Assembly: GCA_027922465.2 (NCBI GenBank)
Contig: BQMF02000001.1
Span: forward strand, 806,001-870,000
Source: Turritopsis dohrnii
Lineage: Eukaryota; Cnidaria; Hydrozoa; Anthoathecata; Oceaniidae
Direction: 5' to 3'
DNA length: 64,000 bases
Under the pieces are notes generated by a model. That model made no database searches. It saw nothing but the letters and a program-made list of their open reading frames with translations, and was not told where the DNA came from. The translations under genes were made by a program, and so were the position numbers. Below are positions 50,486-60,302 of the stretch, one piece after another (positions within the stretch are counted from its first letter, which is position 1; every line of letters begins with the position of its first letter).

Positions 50486-50489
50486 CCCC

Positions 50490-50652
50490 AATAATGCATA
50501 CCTAAAAAAATTCCTGTGATTATCTGAATAACAAGGCATAATCCTAACAAAGAACCATAATTTCAAAAGTAACTAATATTAACCGGAGAAGGTAAATCGA
50601 TTACTGTAGAATTAATTGGTGAAAATATTGGATTTGTTTTTCTTATTCTCAT
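50490..50652 (-). pseudogene. cob: Numt: cob N-terminal fragment
   Basis: Start ATG 50652: MRIRKTNPIFSPINSTVIDL, then [28 protein letters not shown], with Trp as TGA. This is the cytochrome b N-terminus (NxxSxxxNFGSLLG..LxxQIxTGxFLAMHY). It starts 13 bases after the nad4 stop and is cut at about 50490. Confidence 0.9.
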
Positions 50653-51150
50653 TTTAAGAGAGCCATTAAAGGCTAATATTAATATAACTGCTGTATAAAA
50701 TTGATTTGAATACTAAGTTAGGTAAAATACCGAGTAAAATTGTTAACATTAGCAGAGGTAGGAAACCTTGAAACTCAAAAGACAATAAATCTCTCGAATA
50801 CAAAAGATGAGAAGATATGGTACCAAAAAAAACTCTGTTGTAAAGATACAGTGAATAAACTGTACTTAACAATAACCCTAAACAGATTGATATAGCCACA
50901 AATTTGGAATACTTAAATGCAGTTAGCAAAGATAAGAATTCTGCTATAAAATTAAACGTCAACGGGAAACCCATATTAGCAATTATAAATATTAAGGTTA
51001 ATGATGAAAATAAAGGCATTGTTAGAGTAATTCCTTTAAAATATTTTATAAGTCTAGAATGAAATCTTACATATAAAATAGCAGATGACATAAATAATGC
51101 TGAACTTACTAATCCATAAGCTAACATCATTGTTACAGACGCTACTAACC

Positions 51151-52912
51151 AATGATATATATATATTTCACTAGATGTCTAACTCCCGTAAAAACGCTAT
51201 CAAAAGAGTGAGGCCGAAAAAAAAATTGGCAGCCATTATAAATAGTGGCAAAAAATGTAAACAGTGTGCAGTGTAATGGGCGAAAAAGTGAAAGAATTAG
51301 CAATAACATGAGTTATGATCTTGTATGTTTATTTATTTTGATGAAAAAATAGTTATTGAACTTAATACGAACTACGATTATAAAAACAAAAGGCAATAAG
51401 TTCGAAAATTATGCAGCTGTCGTTATTTTCATGTCTATATTATTCTAAACAATTAAACTACGTTTGGAAATAATAACGAACACAGTATCTTTTTTTATAT
51501 ATGGCTGTTTCAATGTCTTTTGTAGGTTCGTTCTAGAAGAAACTGATGTGTATATAAATGTTTTTGGCTAACTTCAGCTTATGGCATGTCAGGCATAAAA
51601 ACAAGCTCTCATCTTCAAAATCAAAATTGCATTTTTATTGATGACAAATCTGATACTTATTGTCAAAATGTGCCCCTGTTCCATCACATGTGATGCTATG
51701 GCCTATCAGATTACTGATTACTGAATACTAATTTATAAACCTCTTTTGCAAGTGAATATAAAGTTGTGATGCTGGTTTACAAAACCAAAATTTACAAAAC
51801 CCTTGGCTTGAATGCGTGTTTCCTGTGGTTCACTATGACAATGTTGTGATAGCCCAACATACATAATTAAATCTGACGATCTATGTTAGCAATATTGATG
51901 CTTTAGTTCCCAGTATCGATTTGCAGAATCAAAAGATATGGAAACAACAAATCAAGATTGGTCATAATTTCCAATGGGGAAAGTAGTAGATGGGAATTCA
52001 CATTTTGTCAATATATTGGTTGTTTGTTTGAGAACTATGTTGAGAAGATTGAAACAATTCCCAACGAGAAGCTGCTGTGTTGAAATATTAACATAAATGC
52101 ATGTGATGAAATTTTCCATGTGTCCACCTGAGAAGAGCCATATGTTTCCTGATAGAATATTTTATGCATGGTTTGTTTTGATTTGGAAATTTTGCAACTA
52201 CCAATTTGTTTATTTATTTTGAGTTTTGTCTATCATTTTACTCAGCTTCTACCTTGGTTCATTTATGTAGCATTTATCCAGTTTATCTTTGTCTAGTCAT
52301 GGTTTTCTCGTCCTATGCTAATCCTATGCTAAACCCATGCCCACAGTTTGGTTTATATTCTATGATTGATTGATAAATACATATTATTTAGTTTTTTTTT
52401 CTATATAGTCTTGTTTACAAGTGTTGAAATATATTTGTTCAAAAGCAGTAAATCTGCAGTTCTTTTTGTGGGAAGTTTCCTGGGGCCTTTTGGTGGTGTT
52501 TAATGAATGTGGTATCGGGAATTTGAAGATAGACAGAATGGCATTAGATTTCCAATATGGTTTTGAATCACCAAAACTGAAAAGTATATAATCTCTTGGG
52601 AGAAAGTGTTTACTGCACATACAGGAATGTTTTGTTGGTGAATCTTTCTCTTAAATAAAGCTCATTTATCCATTTGGCACATAATTTTCGATCGGAAACG
52701 CATAAAATGGATACTACAACCGTTCTGAAATTGATTTGTACATCTACTGGAAGATAAGACTTAAAAACATGGTTTTATTTTTCTATTTGTGTTTAAACAA
52801 ATTCACTTTCGTTTTCACTCTTGCCACTATTTATAATGGCTGCCAATATTTTTTTTGGCCTCACTACGGGAATTGTAGTCGGACATCTAGCGCTTCGCTT
52901 ATATATATCATT
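51151..52912. mobile_element. 1.76-kb TIR transposon in numt nad4, 10-bp TSD
   Basis: GCTACTAACC flanks both sides (51141-51150, 52913-52922), and nad4 reads through on removal (EGLVAS-VTMM). The long inverted ends (about 90 bp) start AATGATATATATA and include CTAGATGTC, GTGAGGCC and ATTGGCAGCCATTATAAATA + GTGGCAA. A 9-10 bp TSD with long inverted ends fits Mutator-like elements. The THAP relic inside would rather suggest a P- or Kolobok-type source, so the class is open. Non-autonomous. Confidence 0.85.
52384..52712 (-). pseudogene. THAP-domain relic inside the TIR transposon
   Basis: Minus strand: SDRKLCAKWINELYLRERF (52705-52650, like the THAP WxxxxxR helix region), a frameshift near 52620, then MCSKHFLPRDYI (52620-52585), the CxxHFxxxxY motif of THAP zinc-dependent DNA-binding domains. 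The tail beyond (FPIPHSLNTTKRPQE) is reminiscent of the post-THAP segment. The upstream Cys pair is not visible. THAP domains occur in P-element and related transposases. Confidence 0.5.
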
Positions 52913-53885
52913 GCTACTAACCCTTCAATAGAATGGGTGAATATAGATAAAGTAACTAATCCCATGTGTGCCACGGATGAGTAAGCGATTAATCTTTTAA
53001 GGTCTGTTTGTCGACAAGTTGTTAAACTTGCATAGATTAAAGCTAAAATACTAAATAAGATGATTAGAGGAGAAAAATATTCACTTGTTATAGGAAACAG
53101 GATAAATGAAAACCTTATCATACCATAGCCTCCTAACTTTAAAAGTATACCTGCTAATATTACTGATCCTGCGAGAGGTGCTTCCACATGAGCTTGTGGT
53201 AATCAAATATGTACTGGTATCATAGGTATTTTTGTAGCCAAACTTGCCAAAAATCCTAAAAATAGTCAATATTGCAACTGGAGAGGTATTTCTAAGGTAC
53301 ATAGATTTTGATAATTAGTTGTTCCAAACATAGAATAAATTTTAAATATACTAATTAGCATCAGTAAACTTCCTATTAAGGTGTAAAAGAAAAAATAAAA
53401 AGCTGCTTTTACTTTTTCTTCTCTTGAACCTCAAATTCCTATAATAATAAACATTGGTATTAATATAGCTTCAAAAAAGATGTAAAACATTAATAAATCT
53501 AAAACCAAAAAAACATAAATCAATAAAAACATAATGGAGAATAATGCTATAATAAATTCTTTCTTTAAATAATTAATTGCCTTTCAACTCATAATTAAAC
53601 AAATGGGTATCAGGATTATAGTTAAACCTATGAATCATATGGATATGCCATCTATGCTTAAAGCAAGTAAACCTCAATTTAACCCAAAAGTAGATGAATT
53701 AAACCAATCCAATCACAGTGAGTATTGGAATTGTGATTTTTCATTATAAACTATAACCAACATTATAAAATTTATGAAAATAACGAAAGATCAAAATAGA
53801 GAAATTGTTTCTAAACTTCTTTTATTGTTTTTATTTATAAACAACAAGTGAAAAATTGCTAAAATTGGTAAAATTAAAATCATTT

Positions 53886-54243
53886 TTAAAAACATAATTT
53901 AGGTGGAAGAGCATTTAAAATTAAAATAAGCGAATTTGTTATAATGATCATGCTTAAACTCAACGGTAAATAAGATTTTCAAAGTAGTAACATAAGTTGA
54001 TCGTATCTTAATCTTGGGAATGACGCTCTCACCCAAACAAATAAAAATACGATAAACATTGATTTCAATATATTCATAAGATTGAAGTCTAAAAATGTAA
54101 AGGAACCCCCCCAAAACAGAATAACAAATAAGAAACTCATAAAAATAATGTGCGAATATTCAGCTAGAAAAAACAGGGCAAATGACATTGATGAATATTC
54201 TACATTAAACCCTGACACTAATTCTGATTCTCCCTCAGTTAAT
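53886..54243 (-). pseudogene. nad1: Numt: nad1 C-terminal fragment
   Basis: [18 protein letters not shown] (54240-54185) is the conserved ND1 motif [14 protein letters not shown]. It is followed by membrane helices, [17 protein letters not shown] (54040-53985) and a stop at 53886-53888. One TGA codon stands at a Trp position. The start is missing; the numt edge is near 54243. Order nad1-nad4-cob on one strand. Confidence 0.92.
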
Positions 54244-54244
54244 C

Positions 54245-54540
54245 GTCATCGTTTGAGAAGAGACAAAACAGCCTTCACCCCACTGGTCCTTTTGTATCTT
54301 AGTTTCTAACGCATTTTTAATTAGACGTAAAAATATTTGCAATGATCTTCGTGTAATTCTCTGATCAATCTCCACGTGAGCGAAAAACGGTGGAACGGAA
54401 CGAAGCCAACAAAAGCAATATGGAAGGACTTTCCCACGCCACTACGGACCACATCAAAGTAAACATTCATTCACATTTTCATAAAAAACTTTTACTTAAT
54501 TGGAAAAATCAAGGTTCTGAAAATTGTGAAGGTTGACGTC
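54245..54540. other. Non-mitochondrial DNA between numt edge and element end
   Basis: No gene recognised. GTGAGCGAAAAACGGTGG and neighbouring words suggest a MITE fragment, but no partner was found. Leads into the C-rich sub-terminal part of the Harbinger-like element. Confidence 0.3.
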
Positions 54541-55040
54541 AACCGTAGTATCACCTCCCCCCCTTCCCCCCCGCCCGTCAACTAGCGTCAACTTTGGCAT
54601 AACCCCCCTCTCCCCCTAACAGTTGACGTCATTTGTGAACAGTCCCTTAGCAGGGTGTGTTGATGTCAAAATTTTTGATGTTTTTCAATCATGCACAAGA
54701 ATCTTTCAAAATTTCATCAAAATTCTCACATAATGTACAGTTTTTCAACATTTCAATGAACTATTAATACGCTTTCACGGGGGATCCTTTCTCCAAAAAT
54801 TTATCGCGAGCAACCTTCTGACGTCACAATCGGATTTCATCCGATTGAGTTTGTAAATAAAAATGGCGTCCTCAACGAACATCATGAGGTGAATACAGGA
54901 GTTAACTTTGTCGATTTTTTTCATAAACAGTGCGATTTATCCAAAAAAACTTTTAAATTGTTATATAGTTACACATTCTGAATGGTTTGAACATAACTTT
55001 TTTTTCACGGGAGGTAAGCTTTAAGAAATAGAGTAAAATG

Positions 55041-55826
55041 ACCAAAATCAAAGTTAGAGACAAGCTCCTTGATCATTATCCGGCAGCAAAATAAAAATTT
55101 CTGCACTATGCGTTCATCAAATCAAATAGTATATATACCCTACCCTAAAAATGATCCATGGTTAAATAAATAATGTCAACCACAATTTAGTAAAAGATGG
55201 TGTTTCCAGAAATCCCTGAGAAAAGTCCAAGAACCTATATATATAAAACTACACAACAACAGATAAATTATGTAGTGCTTCCTCTTTAATAAGAGCTACA
55301 GCTTTTTTTCCAGAATTTAATATAGCATAGGAAACAAGAAGTCAAACTAAAACATTATATATGTAATTAACTTTTTTCAAAAGAAAACATAACGTAGGTG
55401 GTTTTTGTAAAATGAAAGAATAACTCCAAAGATGTTAAAGTGTTCCTGCATCCAAAATGATATTTCGAGGGATGATAGAATGCACAAAGTTGTTTCAGAA
55501 GTCTTATAGTTTTTGGAAATTCTGTTTCCTTGGGCAGATACTTTGATTTAAAAAATCATAAAATGATACAATACATATATATAATAAGATAGTATATAGG
55601 TTAAACTTCTCATTGCAAGTGAAAATTTTGATGTTTTTCGTCGTTAATTTCGGAAGAAATTGATTGTTTCGCTTGAAGACGATTCTGATGATATTTTACA
55701 ATAAGAATCTAAATGAAAATCTTAAAAAATGTGAAAAACGCACTTAGAGTTTAAACAGTTTATTATTACTGATCAAAGTCACCCCGCTGATCGAAGTCAC
55801 CCCGCTTTCGGTACATCATAAAGGCC
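55041..55826. other. Non-coding DNA with a GTCACCCCGC doublet
   Basis: AT-rich. At 55774-55814 ATCAAAGTCACCCCGCTGATCG + AAGTCACCCCGCTTTCGGTA resembles the ends of the element at 11829-13283, so this is one end of a related copy. No gene seen. Confidence 0.45.
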
Positions 55827-56085
55827 GATTTCCATTCAACGCGGACGTAGAATTTTCCGAGCGGCCAAACAGCTGCAAATGGAAATCAAAAGACACGATT
55901 GGCTGAAATTATCAGCGGAAAACGGCGGGCTTAAAAAAAGTTAAAATTTTTTAACTTTATTTTTGCTCGCTGAGCGGACATAACTACGCTTATGAATTAG
56001 CCAATACGCATGCGTTCTAAGTCACTGATCGTGGATTACCTACGTCCGCGCGGATATTTTCCTGAATGGAAATTGGCATTAAAAT
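55827..56085. mobile_element. Short MITE with ATTTCCATTCA ends
   Basis: GCCGATTTCCATTCAACGCG..GTAGAATTTTCC (55829) is mirrored by GATATTTTCCTGAATGGAAATTGGC (56050-56078), about 250 bp in total. Contains GCGGACGTAG / CTACGTCCGCGCGG as a second inverted word. TSD not clear. The 115-codon frame starting inside it (56010-56357) has no motif. Confidence 0.6.
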
Positions 56086-57240
56086 ATGCATTGCATATAG
56101 TGAATGTAAGATTTCAAAAATTATACATATCTCAGAAACTGGAAGTAAGTTATACTAACAAGAGGCTTTTTGAGCTCTATCGTATTGGTTTATATCATTT
56201 TGGACACAGGATCCTTTTAAAGTTCTTAAATTCAAAACCAGACAGTCATCTCGAACCAAGAAAAATTATGCTGAACTGTACAAATAAGTTACCAGGTAGA
56301 GATACTAGTGCTAAAAAAACCATGCAGCTGCCTACGCAAAACAACTCAGAAAAATAACAATGACTTTGTGTATTATAAACTCAGTCATTCAAACGTAATT
56401 TCATAACATTTACAGATGCATTTTTGGTTAACAGAAACAGATACCAAAAATATTTATCATTAATCAATAAAAAATAGGCTTCGGTTCAGTTGACACAAAC
56501 AAACTTATATATACATAGCTGAGCTAATAATTAACTGTCGTCATACTTATGGTCAACGAATTATGGTGCTAATAATCCATGCTTATCATTTATATTACAT
56601 AAAATAATAAAACACTTGCTTTAAGCAGCCACAATGTTTTCATTTCGCAAAAGCAAAAGAAGAGACACAACTCGAAAAAAAATGCTTTTCCTAGATTTTG
56701 AAGTCAGTTTTCAACAGATGTATTAAGTGAATTCAAAATTTCCAAATTAATACTTCATTATTGCTATCAAAAGCTGCAACGATGTTTTCCAGCGAATCCA
56801 TGTTGAACTGGGTCTAATTGGAAGGTCCCACGGTCATTTTGTGCAGATTTAGTGACCATTCATTCAATAAAATGTAAACCCATGGTTGTACCTTAGGCAA
56901 ATTTTCTTCTGGTTCATTCATTAGAGTGTGTAAACCCGGGGCTCCTTAGGCAAACTTTCTTCGCCTAAGGTGAGCGTTAGGAACTAGTCTGTGTTGTCAA
57001 TGTAATTATGAGAAGTCATTTTCTGGGCAGAGATGAATACCTATAAACTCAAGCTGTAAAAAACATTAATTTTGTAACATCATGGCGCGCGCCGCGCCTC
57101 GCCGGATAGAATAATCCTATTTGCGAAAGAAAGAATCGGGCGGATTGATGCGGGAATCTCTTGATATCTTCGATTATTTTCTGGTTATTGTAATACAATA
57201 CCTTTTTCGTACAATTTTATGAAAAACATTATTTAACTGA
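56086..57240. repeat. Non-coding, with CCTTAGGC hairpin words
   Basis: TACCTTAGGCAAATTTTCTTC (56889) and CTCCTTAGGCAAACTTTCTT + CGCCTAAGG (56942-56970) form direct and inverted pairs (CCTTAGGC..GCCTAAGG hairpin). The MITE-like TTAGGCAA word also occurs in the hAT-like ends. No gene recognised. Confidence 0.4.
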
Positions 57241-57959
57241 TCTTGGGTTAGGCATTTGCCTAAGTTGCCTAACCCTGGATACGCCCCTGACGATGTAGAC
57301 ATAGACTAGCAAAGCATTACATGAACTATACTTGATATTTCTTCTGTTTACTGTACATAGTTTTTCAGAGTGAAGTTGAATTATAAAAGTGCAAATAAGT
57401 ACTTATTTTTAGCACCTCTCACAATCTTATGTAAAGGTTTTTTGAAATTATTTTGTAAGCGCCCCCCTCTTTTAAACGCCCCCACCAATAATATGAAATT
57501 ATTAAATCATAATAAATAATTTAAGGTAAGTTTACATAATGAAAAAAAGTTTGTGTCTTTTCAAAAAATTTCGTGACAAAATTAGCACAACACCACCAGT
57601 GGCTTCAACGAAACAAAAGGTTGCTCGTTAAAAGTCGGTTTTATTGATCATTACAAAATTAACAAACGTATCGAAACAAAAAATACTTAATATTCTTTAA
57701 AATAAAAATCTTTATAGATAACAACTTATATTTTTGGAAAGCTAAAAAATTTCTCTTTCCAACGGTATAAAAACCGCATTGTATTGCTGAAAATTGCTGA
57801 AGATTTTAACAATCTATATCTTAAATAATTTAGTCAAAAACTTTTGTAGTAAAAAGGATTTCTTTATACTGTCACGGTCATTAATTCCTTAATGGTTAAT
57901 AAAAGTAAGTTTTCACGTGCAATTATTCTTTTGTTTATTAAGAACTTTTTGCGGTGTTA

Positions 57960-58200
57960 TTGAACACACTAGGGAGCTTTAGCAACTGCTGCGGTTACGT
58001 GGACGACAACGCGAGCAAAAGAACAAAAAAAACGAGATTATACTTTCAAAAAAAAGTTTGAAGAACTTGCTTTTATTGTAGAAATTATTCAATTGATAAA
58101 CTTATTGCAACAGGAAAGTTATCAGGTTACTTTATAATCTACATAACAGACAAAGACTTCTATATCTCTATAATCGAGCCTCCGTTGTCATCACGACTTT
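57960..58200 (+). repeat. Dispersed repeat, second copy (GTGGACGACAACGCG)
   Basis: Similar to the repeat at 40205-40306 plus 41764-41880: GTTACGTGGACGACAACGCG, AAAAGTTTGAAGAACTTGC, ATTCAATTGATAAACTTATT, GGAAAGTTAT. It supplies the uninterrupted form of the sequence split by the retrotransposon at 40307. Confidence 0.7.
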
Positions 58201-58370
58201 AAAACATAACTTTTCACGTTGACGATAAAGCGTGCAAATATGTTAATGATGTAACAAGAAGCCGCTTGGCTTGAAGACTTGAGGACCTAACACAATGATA
58301 CATATCTGGTTTCAAAAATACAAACTTGCCGAATAGCCAAATTACGGTCAAATCTAACAAAATGACTGGC

Positions 58371-58700
58371 AAATTCAAAATCAACATCTTCCATTTGTGC
58401 TTTGTACAAATTTTTATGAATATTAAAGAACTTTCAAAATTCGGTACAAATTTGGCCAAAATTGTCCATTTTTAGTCAAACCTGGCGAAATAATAGTCAA
58501 TTTCGAAATCAGCACCTTTCAATTGTGATCTGTGCAAAATTTCATGAAAATTGAAGAATTTTCGAAATTTGGTCCCAATTTGGCCTAAACTGCCCAATTT
58601 TAGTAAAACCTGGAAAAATCATTGTGAAATTCGAAATCAGCACCTTTCAATTATGCTCTGTGCAAATTTTCATGAAAATTGGCCTACTGGAAGTCCGAAT
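58371..58700 (+). repeat. Tandem satellite, 128-bp unit, about 2.6 copies
   Basis: The anchor AACATCTTCC (58383), AGCACCTTTC (58511), AGCACCTTTC (58639) recurs at exactly 128 bp. Units share CTTTCAATT.TG.TCTGTGCAAA, CATGAAAATTGAAGAA and AATTTTAGT.AAACCTGG. Non-coding. Confidence 0.85.
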
Positions 58701-59345
58701 TTATGACCAAATTTGCGAATTCGGCAGCGATGTCATGTAAACGTTGCACAAAAACGTTCATAAGTTGGAGTAGCAGTAGGAGGAGGAGGAGGAGGGAAAA
58801 CGGGTATTTTAACCTTTGGTATTTGTTATTGAAAGATGTGTTAATTAACCATTAAGAAGATAATTGTATTTTTTCATGGTAAAATCCTTAATTGTTTCCA
58901 AAATAAAAGCTTTTGGAGAACAAAATATATATTGTTAAAACTCTTGAATAAAATCTTATCGAATGGTGTAAAAATTGCTGAAATCTGATATAGGTGTGAA
59001 AAGTTATGGGCTGTTAAAATCTCAGACCGAAATTCTCTGGGACACCCATAGAACGTTCAAATATGTTAATTTATTTATTTATTATTGAATATTTACCCAG
59101 GATAAAAACTTCAGTAGTATGTAGCTACAATATCTACGATATATACAAAGTACTGTTATCAATGTTTTTCATGCATAGTATTCAAAATGAAAAATAGATG
59201 TAATATATATAAAAGGTGGAATATGTTTATTTGTTTAAAAGAAATAATAAAGATAAAAAGAATTTAAAACATTGCCTACGAAATAGAGCCAGCAGGAAAG
59301 CCAGAGATGGGTGGGCGCTATCTTTATGGAATACTTTAAATTTGG
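58701..59345. other. Non-coding stretch
   Basis: Contains a GGAGGAGGAGGAGG run (58781-58795). The right part may be the 3' UTR of the minus-strand LINE end at 59354. No gene recognised. Confidence 0.35.
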
Positions 59346-59353
59346 TTATTAAA

Positions 59354-59525
59354 ATCGGCCTAACGAGTCAATACGATCACATAGTGACTTAAACTTATTA
59401 ATATCGTGCTCTTTTCTGAAATTCAACGGCAGCTCATTATAAATTTTAGCTCCTAGAAAATAAAAAGATTTCCGAGCAGCCTCAAGTCTTACTTTTGGTA
59501 AACGTAATAAAGTACCAGAGCTTCA
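59354..59525 (-). pseudogene. LINE protein C-terminus (minus strand)
   Basis: Reading from 59525: GTLLRLPKVRLEAARKSFYF, then LGAKIYNELPLNFRKEHDIN, KFKSL, and a stop near 59354. The motif RK.F.F.GA..(Y/W)N.LP..... .F K is the usual end of CR1/RTE-like LINE proteins. Upstream parts are missing. Confidence 0.6.
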
Positions 59526-59639
59526 ACAATTACCATTAAAAATTTTTCAATGATGTCATAAATGGTAGACTCTCTTTACAAACAAATTCCAAATCGAAAA
59601 CGAAGCTTTTGTTTAAATCACGTCGTCTTCGTTACCGTT

Positions 59640-60302
59640 GCGATTTCTTAAGCTCTCTAACATAACTATCTGACGGAGGCAGAATGCTTGCATTTGTAAG
59701 ACTTGTCGAAGAGGTTTCAATAAATCTGCTTTGCAAGATACAACGTACGAAACAACTCATACAACATTTGTTTTCAGCTCATCAATCTCAAAATTAGACT
59801 ATGGAAACATTCTCCTATATAACATCCCAACTCACCAGAACTTGCTCATGTGGAAATGCCGAACTAAAATGTTTATCATACAAAATACATTGGAATACAT
59901 TGGAACCTCAATAAGTACCTACAAGATCAAACTTTTTGTCCGCTTTAAGGTGGTACTTGTTTTAGAGGCAGAGAACCAAAACTATTCATTGAGTATGTCT
60001 TCAAGAACATAAAAGAGTACAGTTGAATGACTTTAAATGAAGTTAAAATATATAGTATCCGAGAAAAAACGAAAAGTTTGAAATATTTGTATCTGGAACT
60101 TAAATCATTTTTACTTGATGCAGCGGTAGCCAAGTATATCAGCGGTCACTAATTTACTTTTCTTTATATGGACATAGTTAATATATAATTTCATAATTTT
60201 ATAATTTATATTTTAAACTAATTTATTACTTTACGGGATGAAGAACCATTGTAAGACATGGATATGCCCTGAAATAAAAGCATTATTACCATTATCATTT
60301 TT
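59640..60302 (+). mobile_element. LINE 3' end fragment (plus strand)
   Basis: The frame at 59731-60012 has THTTFVFSSSISKLDYGNIL and LLYNIPTHQ, the LINE motif (F..SKLDYCNSLLYNIP.HQ). Decayed coding follows, then a 3' tail TAAGACATGGATATGCCCTG + AAATAAAAGCATTATTACCATTATCA near 60255-60297. 5' truncated and degenerate. It abuts the oppositely oriented LINE end at 59354-59525. Confidence 0.55.

Larger units (their letters stand above)
50666..53895 (-). pseudogene. nad4: Numt: nad4, split by a 1.76-kb transposon
   Basis: Start at 53895 or 53883, stop at 50666. Apart from the insertion the frame is open when TGA is Trp. Motifs: SREEKVKAAFYFFFYTLIGS (about 53420), [20 protein letters not shown] (about 53190-53170; Trp is TGA), [26 protein letters not shown] (53000-52955), then after the insert MMLAYGLVSSALFMSSAILY, RLIKYFKG and ANMGFPLTFNFIAEFL. 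An intact reading frame suggests the numt was young when the transposon arrived. Overlaps nad1 by about 10 bases. Confidence 0.93.
46810..54646. mobile_element. 7.8-kb segment with PIF/Harbinger-like ends enclosing the numt
   Basis: GGGATTGTTCACAAATGACG.. (46810) and ..CGTCATTTGTGAACAGTCCC (to 54646) are 25-bp inverted ends with one mismatch. TTA lies outside both (46807-46809, 54647-54649). GGG..TGTT ends with a 3-bp TTA/TAA duplication are typical of PIF/Harbinger and Tourist-like MITEs. Next to both ends are C-rich stretches with GTCAAC..GCGTCAACTTTG in the same orientation (46877-46894, 54577-54595), so part of the interior seems duplicated. The mitochondrial DNA fills the rest. Confidence 0.65.
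43748..55020. mobile_element. 11.3-kb segment with TTAA and AGCTTACCTCCCGTG inverted ends
   Basis: TTAA (43744-43747) is followed by AGCTTACCTCCCGTGAAAAA (43748-43767). The exact complement, TTTTTCACGGGAGGTAAGCT (55001-55020), is followed by TTAA (55021-55024). TTAA duplication with a perfect terminal repeat is the piggyBac-type signature. No piggyBac transposase is inside. It would be a non-autonomous element that later absorbed the ULP1-bearing element and the numt block. Confidence 0.7.
43223..57289. mobile_element. 14-kb segment bounded by hAT-like CAGGGGCG inverted ends
   Basis: The left end CAGGGGCGGATCTAGG..GGGTTAGGCAA (43223) is mirrored at the right as TTGCCTAACCCTGGATACGCCCCTG (to 57289). 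CAGGGGCGGATC-type ends are common in animal hAT MITEs. Flanks ACGTCGAT and ACGATGTA share CGAT but are not a clean 8-bp TSD, so the two ends could belong to different copies. The frame before the left end (acidic, NESDIEDD..REEDVD) and after the right end (DVDID-stop) would fit one split ORF. Moderate support only. Confidence 0.45.

Noticed and set aside
46810..54646. Idea that the window itself is mitochondrial or a bacterial contaminant
   Set aside because: Spliced host genes, LINEs, Helitrons and nested MITEs surround the block, and mtDNA genes are truncated and interrupted by transposons.
56010..56357. 115-codon ORF starting in a MITE
   Set aside because: Starts inside the inverted-repeat end of a MITE, has no recognisable motif and looks like a chance frame.
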